From the NCBI RefSeq assembly GCF_036884655.1, contig NC_088342.1:37974001-38038000 (forward strand): a DNA stretch of 64,000 nt, in the 5' to 3' direction. Source of the stretch: Musa acuminata AAA Group (Eukaryota; Streptophyta; Magnoliopsida; Zingiberales; Musaceae). Under the pieces are notes generated by a model that searched no databases, was not told where the DNA came from, and saw nothing but the letters and a program-made list of their open reading frames with translations. Below are positions 39,220 to 51,769 of the stretch, one piece after another (positions within the stretch are counted from its first letter, which is position 1; every line of letters begins with the position of its first letter). The position numbers and the translations under genes were made by a program.

Positions 39220-40080
39220 GTTGATATTTTGAAAGATTTAGACTTCACTGATTTTGATATTTGCATAGATTGTATTAAAGGAAAGCAGACTAAGGATACA
39301 AAGAAAAAAATTACAAGAAGTAAAGAACTCATTAAAATTATTTATACTAATATGTGGACCACTTTATATATCATGTTTTAGTAGAGAAAGGTATTTCATC
39401 ATATTTATATATGACATATCTAGATATGATTATGTGTATCTAATACATGAAAATTCTTAAGCTATTAACACTCTTGAAGTATATATAAATGAGATTAAAA
39501 TATAATGAAATAAAAAAGTTAAAATTATCTGGGTGATAAATTTTATGACAAATCTAATAAATTTGATTAGAATATTGATTAGATTCTTAGAAAAATAAGG
39601 TATTTGTGCTTAGTATACCATAACAGGTATGTCACAACATAATGACATTACTAAAAGGTAAAATTATACTCTTATGGACATGATTAGGAGCATGATGAGC
39701 TATTCATTTGTACTTAAATCAATATAAGTTGAAGCTCTTAGGACAACTATATATATCTTGAATAAGGTTCTTAGTAAGTCAATTCCATCAACTCAATTTT
39801 GAGTTATGAACCGGTAGAAAATCTAGTTTGAAACATTTACATATTTGGAAGTATCCTACAGAGATAAGAGTCTTCAAACCACATAAAAAGAAATTGGATC
39901 CAAAAATTATTTTTAAATTTTTTATTAGTTATCTAGTAAAATTTAAGGGGTATAGATTTTATTGCTCTAATCATATGATGATAGTAGAATCTGATTATGT
40001 AATATTCCTAAAATTGATCAAATCAATAGGAGTGAAAAATCTTAAAAAATTAATTTTGATATCGAGGAGTATAGATTAAT
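39220..40080 (+). pseudogene. Copia integrase remnant of element A
   Basis: Pre-integrase and integrase pieces are recognisable (DICIDCIKGKQTKDTKK; KHLHIWKYPTEIRVF; LDPKIIFKFFISYL). The first catalytic aspartate region, HTDI in the family, reads YTNM here, so that Asp is lost. Stops and frameshifts occur throughout. Confidence 0.75.
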
Positions 40081-40369
40081 TCTCGATTATCATCTCTTAT
40101 TCGAGAGATCAAATTATTGAAAGAATTAATCAGGGCAAACAACAAAATAAGATTAATTGACGCTTATATAATATTGATGTCGTCACTAATGATCTTGTAG
40201 AACAACTACAACCAGTAGTTTTAAGAAGATCTTAAAGGAAAAAGTGATATGTCATTTCTGATAATTATATGGTATATCTACAAGAATTAAATTATGACAA
40301 AGGGATGAAAAAGGACTCCTTATTGTTTTAATAAGCTATCGAATGTAATGATTCTAAAAAGTGATATGA

Positions 40370-41870
40370 TATGAGGAAAGAAGAGTTAAAATCGATTGAC
40401 GAGAATGTTACTTGGATACTCGTTGAATTACCTAATAATTGTAAAAGAGTTTATTGCAAATGAGTCTTTAAGACAAAACATAAGTCAATGGGCAATATCG
40501 AAAGATATAAAACTAGACTTATGACTAAAGGTTTTTTTTTTTCAAAAAAAAGACATCGATTCGATATAAAGCTAGATTTATGGTTAAGGGATTTTTTCAA
40601 AAAGAAGACATCGACTATAATGAGATATTTTCTTTAGTTTCTAAAAAGGATTCCTAGTAGCTCACTATGATCTTGAGTTATATCAAATAGATGTGAAAAT
40701 AATATTTCTAAATGGATATTTAGATGAGAAAATCTATATGGAATAACATGAAAGATTCATACATAAGAGAGAAAAAATTAGGCTTGTAAACTTAGGAAAT
40801 CTATTTATGACATTAAACAAACTTCCGGGCAATGATATATAAAGTTTCATAATATCATTACTTTCTTTAGACTTAAGAAAAATATTATTAATCAATGCAT
40901 ATATCTGAATGTTAGTGGGAGCAAATTCATTATATTGATATTATATTTGCTTACTAAGAATGATCTTGGTTTATTGTATGAAACCAATATATTTCTCATT
41001 AAAAATTATAAGATAGTTGATATAAATGAGACAGCATATGTTATTGATATTGAGAGATTCATGGATAGATCTCAATTATTATTAAGACTATCTCAGAAAG
41101 AATATATTGATCGAGTCTTGCAAAGATTTAGTATGTAGTCTTGTTTAGCTAATAATATATATATTAGTAGAGGTGAAAGATTCGGTTAAAACTAGTGTCC
41201 AAAAAATAACCTAGAAATGAATCAAATGAAGAATATTCCTTATATATGCCTAGTTGAAAGTCTATTATATGCTCAAACCTATCCAAGACTAGATATCAAT
41301 TTTATAGTTACAATGCTAGATAGATACCAAAGCAACCCGGAAATGAAACATTGGGAAGCTACAAAGAAAGTAATAAGATAACTATAGGAGATAAAATAGT
41401 ATATGCTCACATACAAAAAATCATATCAGTTTGAAGTGATGAAATATTCATATGTTGATTTTGTTAGGAAATTCATTTCAAGATTTATATTCATGTTAAC
41501 AGGGGTAATTTCTTAAAAATATACAAAGCAATCATTTTTTATATTATCAACAATGGAAGTTGAATTTATGATATACTTTTAGACTACAAATTAAACTTTA
41601 TTATTGTAAAATTTCATCTTGAGACTTGGTGTGATCAACTCAATTATTGGACCGTTGAAAAAATTTGTGATAATATCATATTAATTTTCTTCTATAAGAG
41701 TGACAAGTACTTTAGTAATTCCAAGTACATCAAGATAAAGTACTTAGTGGTTAAAGAAATAATCAAAAAATAATAATTATCAATCGAGAACCTAAGCATC
41801 ACTTTGATGATTACTGATTCATTTACTAAAGTTTAGTTCGCAAGTCATAAAAGATATAATGATGTATATT
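40370..41870 (+). pseudogene. Copia reverse transcriptase and RNase H remnant of element A
   Basis: Pieces match the copia reverse transcriptase in order (YDLELYQIDVKIIFLNGYL; ETNIFLIKNYKIVDINE; RSQLLLRLSQKEYIDRVLQ), then weak RNase H similarity up to about 41,870. The YVDD catalytic motif position reads ILILYLLTKN, so both catalytic aspartates are gone. Confidence 0.75.
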
Positions 41871-42269
41871 TAGGTGGATGTTATTATTGATTTTTTTCTT
41901 AATTAAAGTTATTTATTTTTACTATCCTATTTATATTTATGTTTATGTATATTATAATTGAATATAATAATAAGATTATCTTAATAAGATAAATTTTAAA
42001 AGTCATTATGGATTATATTGGGCAAGACTAACAATTTGTGGTACATAAAAAAAAACATGACATTGATGATATATAATCACTATAACTCATATTGCTAGTT
42101 GAACTTAATGTAGTATTATTATGCTTATTAGATTTATTACTTATTTTAAAATTTATGACCATATATAAAATATTTTTCAAAATTTTAAAAAATCAAATTT
42201 GGTAAAGTTGTTTTTAATGCTTGTTTTTAAGAATCAAAATTTTTAATTTTTTTATATCTTACCAATTAA

Positions 42270-42286
42270 TGAGCCAAGTGGGAAAA
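42270..42286 (+). other. Polypurine tract of element A
   Basis: The purine-rich stretch gagccaagtgggaaaa directly precedes the 3' LTR, where plus-strand DNA priming takes place in this family. Confidence 0.65.
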
Positions 42287-42862
42287 TGTGAAAGTATCTA
42301 GTATATCTAATTAAGTAAGATATATTATAGATCTGATTGGATTTTAACAATGATTATCAGCCAATAAAATAAAATTCTAATTATGACAAGATTCCTTAGG
42401 AGATGACATTGATAGAAGGGACTCTCCTAATTACATATTCTAGACCCTCTACTTTTTCCTATAAATAGATAGGACTTCTAGGGACTAAAAATATAATATA
42501 TGGAGATGTAGATATATGATATTATTGAGAGGTTATAGATCTTCTCTTATGTCCCCTTAGTCACATGAGCTAATCATTGAGAGATTACAATTCTTCTCTC
42601 ATCTTTCCTTGTCCCTAATCCACCAATCATAATGGTCCTGTGAAGGATAGGAAGATAAGAGAATGTGACTCTAGTTCTCATTGCAGATCGACATCATTAT
42701 GGTTTTCAAATCGGAGGACAGTGCCCCTAGAGATTAGATTAAGGGTTTTTTAGATGGCATCAAAAGTTATGCATTATAAATCTAATCTATTGTTATTTGA
42801 TTTCAGTCCTAACATTAAAATTTTTGTGTAACAGTAGGGTATTATGATTTTTTATGTCTACA
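42287..42862 (+). repeat. 3' LTR of copia element A
   Basis: It starts TGTGAAAGTATCTAG after the polypurine tract and ends ...tttatgtctaca. It is the better preserved copy. A likely promoter is ttcctataaatagatagg near 42,455-42,475. Confidence 0.85.
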
Positions 42863-44102
42863 AAAATCCTCTTATTTTTTAAAGAACAAAATTGCCCTCC
42901 CACGTTGTCACTTGTTGCCCTCACCTATTCTCCCCTCTTCCTTTGTCGCCCTCGTTGACTATCACCTTCGTCTTTCCTCACTCGTGTCCTTGTTGCTATC
43001 CTCCACTCTATCTTGTAAGGGCCACTAGCAAGACATCTCACCCTTTTGCTTTTGAGGCTTCATTATATAAGAGAGTGTCACCTCGCATATCCAACACTAT
43101 CGTGAAAAGCCAAAAAGTGTCATTATCTCTCATCTCAAGTTCATAGACAATGAGAGATAAAAGTAGCAACCAAATGTAACAAAAGAAAGAGTTGTGGAGA
43201 GGCGAGGGCCATAAGCCTTGCAATAAGTGATGGGTGACATTGATGAATGTGACAGATTAGACGAAGGCGAGGAGCAATTGTACCTCTCAGAAAATAAGTG
43301 ATGCTTCACATGATTGAATGAAAAAGAAATTCTACTCAGAATAAAATGAAAATAAAAAACTTTTTAAAAAATATTTAAAAAATATATAATTTTTAAAAAT
43401 AAAGATTAAAAGCCTAACTACATTTTTTAAAAATTATTTTTATAATATTATAAATATACTAATTCAATCCAAAAAATTTAAACATATTAAATTATACAAC
43501 AAATTCAATATATATCTTACAACTCTTTTCGTTTTTAATAATAGACATTTATGCTCTTACTCCTCTTTCAATCTTCACCTTCTCATATAATATTTACCAA
43601 TAATATGATCTCTGATAGTTGCTTATTATAACATCGAACGCTCTGGCAGAGAATAGATTATGTAAATCCCTCCTTGAGCTGAGCAGACTGCAGTCCCCCA
43701 CAACAAAGCTAACCAAGACAGAGTAAACAAGGCAGTGATAAACATGGTTGCCAAAAGATACACCTTATATTTCACCTTGAACATACATTTTGTCATGTAA
43801 TTGAGTTCATCTCATCCAACTCGAAGCCCACAAACTTATCTGATATACACAATAGAAATGCTTTTTTTAACCCTGACTTTCCATACACCAAAACAATTTA
43901 TAATCCTACTAAAAAGAATATGTGAAACTTGAGTAAACTATTATTCCAGTAAACTTCTCTGGATGCCATGTAACAAATCTCAACTACGAGCAGCAAACTT
44001 TTTCTAAGCCATGCATGATGTGAGAAATCTGCATATTCCTTGGAAAAATTGATGAATTTTGTTATGTTTCTACTCCAGAGCTGCATGATATGATTTGGTG
44101 TC
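42863..44102. other. Intergenic DNA between element A and the PMT gene
   Basis: A CT-rich stretch (42,890-43,020) and AT-rich DNA. Short frames here show no recognisable domain. The part nearest 44,103 would hold the PMT 3' untranslated region. Confidence 0.5.
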
Positions 44103-47100
44103 TTACTGCTGACTTCGCTTGGAATGCCAAAGTTTCTTCTGACATATTAACAGCTTCTCCTTCTCTACATTGTTTTCAGTGTCATGTTTCTGGCAACCCC
44201 ACCTCATCCCTTTAACAATGGCTGCTATGGAGTCCACATAATAGTTTGATTCACGAATTATCACATACCCATTTGGACGCAGCATGCGATCCATCTCAAA
44301 GAGCACATATTTTGTTTCACATCTGAAAGGAAGATGACAAATGTCAAGATACATGCTTATGCATGTGTAAAGTTGCATTTAGTCTTATATATATATATAT
44401 ATATATCCAACACTTTTTGGTCCTTGCCCGTAATAAATGATGAACATGTAGTTCTGTTTATGGAAACTTATGGAAATTCAAGAAGATAAATTAGCAATTA
44501 GCATAGAAATTTGTCGCAATGATGAATAGGTTTGCTTCTCTATGAGGCTGAATAGTTGACAGAATGTTAACATCTTGTGGTAGGCCAAATAACTCACAAC
44601 CCCCACCAATGCACATCCACAGACTCTTCATTTAAGAATCATTTGGCATGGCTAAGTAAAAAAAAGAGAAATGACCAAAGATAAGGGAAAAATATTTGGT
44701 GGTCTTTTGAGGGGGAAAATGGAAGTCTAAGATCCCAACCCTGGGCCATTTTCTGGGTAGATCTGAAAAAGGAGATTCTCACATAGAAGAATAGGCATCA
44801 ATATTCCCTAGGAATACAAGTGTGAAGACAACAACAGCCCTAGGTCAGGAACAAATGTATATTCACAAAAGAGACGAGACAGTAAGGGTTCTCCCTCTTG
44901 AAGTTAATTTCAGATTATCAACATTCTACAGTACCTCATTAGTGTCCTAACATCTTCATTCAGAATTGGTGCCATAAAACATGTCTCAAAGGAGAGATCT
45001 GGAAAGATACTGTCGCAGTCTAGTAATCATAGCTATGAACAAAGTTCTTCCACCATGAAGTACAATTTTCTCAAAACCATTAAAGTGTTTATTCTTCTAA
45101 AGTGTAAGACAAACTTCACATTGTTTGCTCGGTTTCTATTATGAACACAACTGTTACCTTGGGATGGTAGAAACTAGGAACTTCTTAGTCCGTCAAAAAT
45201 TGTTGCTACAAGGAGAGACTTGCCTAGTCACTTCAGTAGTCTCTACAGTGTCAACTAAAAGAATCTCTTGATGCTTCTTTAGATTTCTTGCTCAATTATT
45301 TTCTCTACAACACCAAAGGAGCATTGCATATATGTTTAGCCAAAGTTTGTTATGTGGAAGCCATCAATAAACAGGTTAAATAAAAAAATGAAAAACTTCT
45401 CTAAATGATTGCAATGAAAACCATATGAAAATAATGATCAAACTTGCTTGTGTCTTTTCTCACTTTTACTGCCCTAAGATGCATAAATTTTTAATGGCTC
45501 TTCAGCAGATCTAGTCATGAAAATTTGACACAATGACATGTCCTCAATTCTCAGTTCTTAATGAAGTGTGGTTCTGTCATGACAATATCAGATCTTGACT
45601 TGGAGAAAAAGTTGTGGACTTGTGATATATTTCAGTTTTCAATTTACGTTGATCACTGCAATTGTATATGATCTTTTTCAATTTCTTGGGGCATATTTGA
45701 AGCATTGGTTGAAATATGAGAAGCCACTAGCTCACAGCTAAACAAGGGAAAACGTCAGGAACTAAGTACTTACCTGTGACTTTCAGCAGTGAATAAACCA
45801 TCAAGATGCAGGAGGTCATAAGTCCGAGGATATGTAGAAAATGCTTCACACCTACATGCAAACATTCAGGGATCATAGTCAAACAATTTGGTTGAATTTC
45901 AAGAATTCTTCTTGCACATTAACTACAATGTATGGAACTTTACTATGTATTTTGCACTTTATAGTTTATAGAAATGCAAATGATCGGCAAAGTGCCAATA
46001 AAATATGCAAAAGTGCAATTAAACTTATGTCGGCAGCATTTACTAGTTCCGGACATAGATGATACAAGAATATTAGAAAGATAAGTTCTGAGCAAGATCC
46101 ATAAGTAGATTCAACAACACTTCAGAAAGTAGGTTGACAAGTGAGAATACTGAAGTCTGCATTATTTTTTCCACTAACAAATCCAATAAAAAAAGGCTAC
46201 TTATGTGGCTGACCTGGAAATCTTCTATTGTAAGGACAGTGAATCAAAGGATTATAATGATATGGAAAGAGAAAGCTAAGAGTACTTAAAATATGGAAGA
46301 TATTCAAGAGCAAAAGTAGAACACAGATACAAATTTGTCATTCATGTTTCAGGACATCAGTTCATCAGAGCCTTCTCATTTTGCAAAAGTTCCACATATG
46401 GTACTCAGAAAGCAAAAACATGAAGACAATCCCAGATAGGTTATGTCTCTAATGATTTTAATTTAGAGATCTTTTAACTTGTTTCATGCTATGCATTAAG
46501 TTTTATGCACTCAAACATTATTATGTTACAATTTCTTTTTTCTGCATTCAACATAGTGATGTAACAATCTTTTTTCTGGTTCTATTGGAAAATTACACAC
46601 TTTCTTGAGACTTGAACAAAGAAGAGAAGACACCAAAGAAAGCACTTGCAAAAGATAGTCTCTGACATGATATATAGTGAGGAAATTGGGAACTCAGCAG
46701 ATTATTCAAAGTCAAAGATAGTATTTGGTAATGAAGACATCCGAGCTTTTTTTATTTGAGAACTCCATAAGCATTGTTTTGATTAATAACTTCTATGTGT
46801 ATGCCATGTTGTGTCATCTTCTGCCTCCAGAAGGAAGAAAAGATTTACCTGCTTAGATCACATTTGATCATGTATGGATCTAGATTTACTCACAGTAATC
46901 TGTATCAGCAGGTAGTTTAAAGTATTAGAGTTTTTAGTTATCAACTTACCAGTCATGGTAGGTTCCAATTAGTCCCCTGTCATAGACCACACCGAGGGAA
47001 TTTGGACCATATGAGGAGACAACATTCATTACCCATACAGGATAACTGATGAGTGCTGCAGCAAAACCTCCATATAGTGTATTCATATCCATAACATTCC

Positions 47101-50100
47101 GAATTTTATCACTTCCAAGGGCTGAAAGCAATGTCTTATAGTGTTTTACCCTCACTTTCCACTTGCTGTCATCATGCTTGAATCCACCAGAATTCCCACC
47201 AGGAACCATAGCAATGCGTTCTGGAGTTATATGCAATCTTTCAGGCCACCTTGGAGCAGATTCTAGTGCCAACTTCTTCAATTTTTGGCTTGGAGCATTC
47301 AAGCAAGTTCGAAGTGGTATATACCATGCTGAATCTGGATCCATGCTGTCATCACACTTTGGTGGAAAAGAAGCTAGAGTCAGTTGATCATAGCAACTAT
47401 CTGAAGATTTCTGCCACACAGCAATGTCATCCTTCATAGTGTAGAGTTTGAAGCACATGCTGGTTAACAACTTCTTTAATTTTTCAAAGTCTGCTTGCTG
47501 CTCTTCCACTGTTGTGTTCCATCCACGCCATCTGTTTTCGTAGTTTACAGGTGGTCCAGAGAGCACCCAGAAGCCACCAGGTCGAAGTATTCGGTGTATT
47601 TCTAGTAGATAAAGTCCATCTGCAATATGATTGTTAACATTTAGGATCATTCATCTGAAATGTAATCAGACTAAAAGTAAACACTCCTTTATGAGTACCA
47701 CATATCTAAATTGCCAGAGATGACAAGAACAGGGTATATATTTTGGTATAAAGAAATAATCAGCCATTCCATATCAGGAAAAAGGACATCTCAGAAGTAA
47801 CAATTTATAAAAGGATACCTCGATGATCACCTAAAATGCTTAACAATGTTATAACACTTTAACTGCAATTTACTATTAATTAATGAAATATGAACAAATC
47901 TATAGACGTGTGAAGCATGAATTTTTTTTAATGAGAAAAATAGACATCAAACATAAAAGTTCTATGCAATTTACCAAAACATAAATAATGGAAAAACATG
48001 GCTAAAGAGTAGGGAATACTATGTACTGATAAACCCTCTTTCTTGGTTCTCAAGAAGGTTAAACTCTTAATGTATCTCCTAGTTTCTATGTAAAAACATA
48101 AAAAATAAGAGAATTTTCCTATGATATCTCATAACCTACAACCAAAAACAGAATACCACATATGGACCACAAATATATGCTTATTGCCGAGCCAGAAAAT
48201 TACCAAATTCTGTCCATGGAATAAGACATCTGGAGCAGTGCGCCATATCAAATGAATTTGATGGGAATGGGAGGCGCTGAGTAGAGATGATGCCTAAAAT
48301 TGCTGGAATGCCACGTTCCAGAGCAAACTGTACTTGAGCCTCATGATTATCTCTGGGTGCAAGAGAAACAGTTAAAATTCCACGGTCTAACAAATCACCT
48401 CCCCAGCTTGCAACCTATTGCAGAAAATATGCAACTTCATTTGGTCATGACCACTAAATGTATCACTTGTGTAATTTCACAGTATAAACTTAAAGAAGAA
48501 AATAGCAATATACAACAAGGTGTCACTGAAAGATTCTGTGATTAAACATCATGTCCTTGTTACTTGCCGTGAAACTTTCCTACATCAAACATTTGGCTTC
48601 CTGATTTTTCTTACCACACATGAGGTTCAGACCCACATCACAACAAAAATTATATTAAGTAATGTTGGATCTGGGAGAAAAGCAATGATGAGCACTACAA
48701 TTCACCCATTTTCTCAAGTTTCTACCCTTAGGTTCAAATATACAAAATAATGCAGAGATAAAAATATATACCAGAATGAAGCTTCTCTACCCAATTAGAA
48801 CAATAACCATGTACATACATGCCAGCATAATTGATGTCATAGCCCACTGACCAAATTTCAACTTGAAATTTTAAAGCCAGAATAAATCAAAGCAATCAAT
48901 CAATCATTGATTAGAATCTCCTTTAAAGACATTTGTATGCCAGTTCTGGCCATTTTTGCACCCATAAACTATGCGGAAAGGCATTAGGAAATTTATCATT
49001 GTTAATTTCACTTGAATGTAAATGTTGAGCACTCACCCCACACCCAGTATCAATGGCAGTCCGGATGGTTCCATTCTTCATTCCAGGGATCAGATCCTGC
49101 ATCACGTCAACATAAGCACCAACTCCACTGGGAAACATAGTACCTCCACCCGGAAAAATGAACTTTTCTCCTTCTTTTCTAAGCCAGTGCTGATTTGATT
49201 TCTCATTGTTTATCCAGTCATATGGAACATTTCTGAATTATTTGCAAAAAAAAAGGAAGAAAATAAAGCTTTCATTTTTACCAAGTATAAACATGAAAAT
49301 GGTCAATTCTGCAGAAATACACGGATAAGCAAATGAGGACCCAGTAAAGAATGTGATTAGAAGGAAAGAGAAAGAATACCTATACCAACATTGATCTCTG
49401 CTCTTCGGCCATCTAATTGGCACCTTATATGCAGGAGGAGGAGGCACTAAGCATTCTTTTCTCTCAACCATTGGCGGGCAATGGCGCTCCATGAAACTAA
49501 GCCTGTAATTACCATACTTCCTCCATCTCTACATGAAAAGAAAGAAGTTGTGACTTCCATGAGAAGCCTTTGCAGACAGTTAGGCTTATCATGGTTGTGC
49601 TTTCAGCATGCTGGCAACAACCATACACATTTAATTTTCTTATTTCTTTGAAGTTGAATGTCTGAAAATTGAAATTTCAAAATGAAATATGAAGTACCAT
49701 AGACAGACAATGCTACTCTGCATCCAGGATTAATAAAGAAGGAGAAACTTAAAGGATGTTATTGACAAAGTCCAAGGAAAATGGTTGAGGTAAAGAACCA
49801 CTATTTAACCAGTGATTAAACATTAATATTAATAGAGTGGAACTGAGATAAATGAATCTAAAATAGACAACACTTATCTATTGATAAGTTGGCAGAATGA
49901 GTCAAACTTTATCATTCACATCCTTTTAGAAATTGACCCAAGTAAGCACAATTTTGCACCGTGTTATTTAAGTTCTGATGTCTCAGATAGTATTACATCT
50001 GGTGTGTGAACTGGTGTGAATCACTAGAAAGCAGAACTTGGATATACCTTGGGGTCTGTGCAAGGCGTGTAATCTTGATAATCACTACTGCACTCAGGGA

Positions 50101-50317
50101 CTTCAACAGACTCGATCTGATGAGGGGCTTCCACAGCTTGCTTGCGCAATTGAATTGCAGGTGCAACATTTTGCTTTAAGAATCTATTATTTTCAGAGTA
50201 AAAGATGCCTCCAAGATAGAACGAAAATCCACATAGTACAATGAGCATTAGAGTCATTGGAATGATCCTAGAACTTTTATCAGAATATGCTGCAGATTTA
50301 GAATCTTTATTCTTCAT
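44103..50317 (-). CDS. PMT21: Probable pectin-type methyltransferase, PMT20/PMT21 (ERD3) group
   Basis: Exons are 50317-50048, 49528-49380, 49232-49037, 48414-48204, 47619-46950, 45851-45774 and 44322-44103 (TAA), giving 597 residues; Arabidopsis PMT21 has 600. All introns are GT-AG and in phase. A single type II signal anchor lies at about 18-40 ([19 protein letters not shown]). The DUF248 methyltransferase fold follows, with hallmarks [38 protein letters not shown], the SAM-binding [17 protein letters not shown] (from about 201), [20 protein letters not shown] and [17 protein letters not shown]. It is probably a Golgi membrane enzyme; members of the family are proposed to methylate pectic polysaccharides, and this activity is inferred. 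The start is set by the short basic N-terminus before the anchor. The symbol reflects closest recalled similarity. Confidence 0.95.
44386..44406. repeat. AT microsatellite in the last PMT intron
   Basis: A run of about ten AT units lies just upstream (in gene orientation) of the last coding exon, within the intron 44323-45773. Confidence 0.9.
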
Positions 50318-51590
50318 TCTTTTTTTTCTTCCTGAAATGAAAGGATTGGAACAAAACAAGGCAACATAGTAAAACATGTAAGGATATCAGAACCAAAAAC
50401 TATGATCATTCCAGTGAAATTGCACAACAACGTAAGTTTTGAAATGTATTATAATGAATATAACGTATTTCCCATGCATGAGATGAAAAACCTAACAATA
50501 AAAGTCATCACTTCACCAAATAAACATCAACCAAAAGAAGATTAGGACTTTCTATGCAAGAGTCATGTCAAAAAGACTTGTTAAATGTAAATCTTGTTAA
50601 GTAATCAAGCGTGTTCTGGTTGAAAAATGTAAATCTATTTGTCAAAGTCTTAAAACAACATACATAAAAGAGGTCCAGCATAGCTTTTGTTTATGGGCAT
50701 GTTTAATCGCATATTTCTTGGCACAGTGAGTACAACGTCAAGGAAACAGTAGAATTACGCAAATTGATTGTTTTTCAGTTAAGCAAACCATTTAACACTG
50801 TTTTACTACTCTACTCGTTTCAGGGAGACCCAGAAATATCCCTCACTCATTATGCTGAAAGTACAACATCATATAGTGATCTACTCTTCCAGAGATGAAA
50901 AGGATCTTTGATCTTGTTAAATGTTTTGGGAAAGCAAATGTCAAATACATTTCAACAGATGCAATACTGCAAAACTCGTTAAACTGCAGAAATCATCAAC
51001 TAAAACAGAGCCAGTCACCTCCTGGCATAGATCTAGTGCCAATTTGTGGAGCTCGTAGATAGATCCACGTGGCAATTCCTCTTTTTTTTTTAGGTAAAGG
51101 GGGGGAAAGTCCAAATTAATGAGCTATAGTTAATGAGTAGAGGTGACGTAAATTAAAGGTTAACAGCATTGCCATAACAGAAAACTGGAGTGACAGATAA
51201 TAGCAATGTTTTCCACTTGAGAACCTCTCGACGGAAAGGGCCCTCAAACCCCATTCCATAAAACCAGCGACAGAATGACTTAAAACCGATTCGCACCCCA
51301 CAATTAGAGACGGAGAGTGCCCGATTCGGTTACACGACAGAGAAGGCCAAAAGGATCGGCAAGCGGAGCTGCCGGATCGGTATAATGGAGTAGCGATCTA
51401 AGGTTTCGTGCCAGGGAGAAGCCAAGAAGTTCCTGACTGGGTAAATAATGTATACCGACAACGAGATGAAGATATCAGACCCCGGAAGGATTCAAGCAAC
51501 AACATAAACTCGAAGTTAGCAGGAACCAAATCGCAAGCCATATCGGGAGTCAGATCTACCTACGCCATCAGTCGGAGAAACAAAGCGTAC

Positions 51591-51760
51591 CTGGGTAGAG
51601 CCTCTCTCGCTCGATGCTGGTGGTGCCCCTTCGCTCTCTACCCGCTCTCCGTCTACGGATGATACGAAAGAGAGAGAAGGGAAGGGGAACTCCGTCCACC
51701 CGAAGAATAGTTGATGCACCACCGCCAAGCCCTCCGCTGGAGTCACTGCCATTTATAACC
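51591..51760 (-). promoter_or_regulatory. Inferred PMT promoter core and first leader exon
   Basis: On the minus strand a TATA box (GGTTATAAAT) lies at 51760-51751. A pyrimidine- and purine-mixed leader without any ATG follows, ending at donor CCCAG|GTACGC (51590). The next acceptor is TTTCAG|GAAG at 50331, 14 bases before the start codon. This gives a 1.26-kb leader intron. No transcript evidence is available. Confidence 0.55.
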
Positions 51761-51769
51761 CGAAACAGT

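Larger units (their letters stand above)
25893..42862 (+). mobile_element. Degenerate Ty1-copia LTR retrotransposon (element A) with nested insertions
   Basis: The two LTRs (25893-26465 and 42287-42862) align along their length and carry matching landmarks (ctaaaaatataatatg, gaaggatagga, attatgattttttatg). Between them, in plus orientation and copia order, come a degenerate tRNA-Met primer-binding site, gag, a zinc-knuckle remnant, integrase, reverse transcriptase and RNase H remnants, and a polypurine tract abutting the 3' LTR. Every coding part is broken by stops and frameshifts. The gag splits at about 28,776 and resumes at about 38,424; other elements fill the gap. No clear target-site duplication is visible. 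The heavy LTR divergence marks an old insertion that cannot move on its own. Confidence 0.85.
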
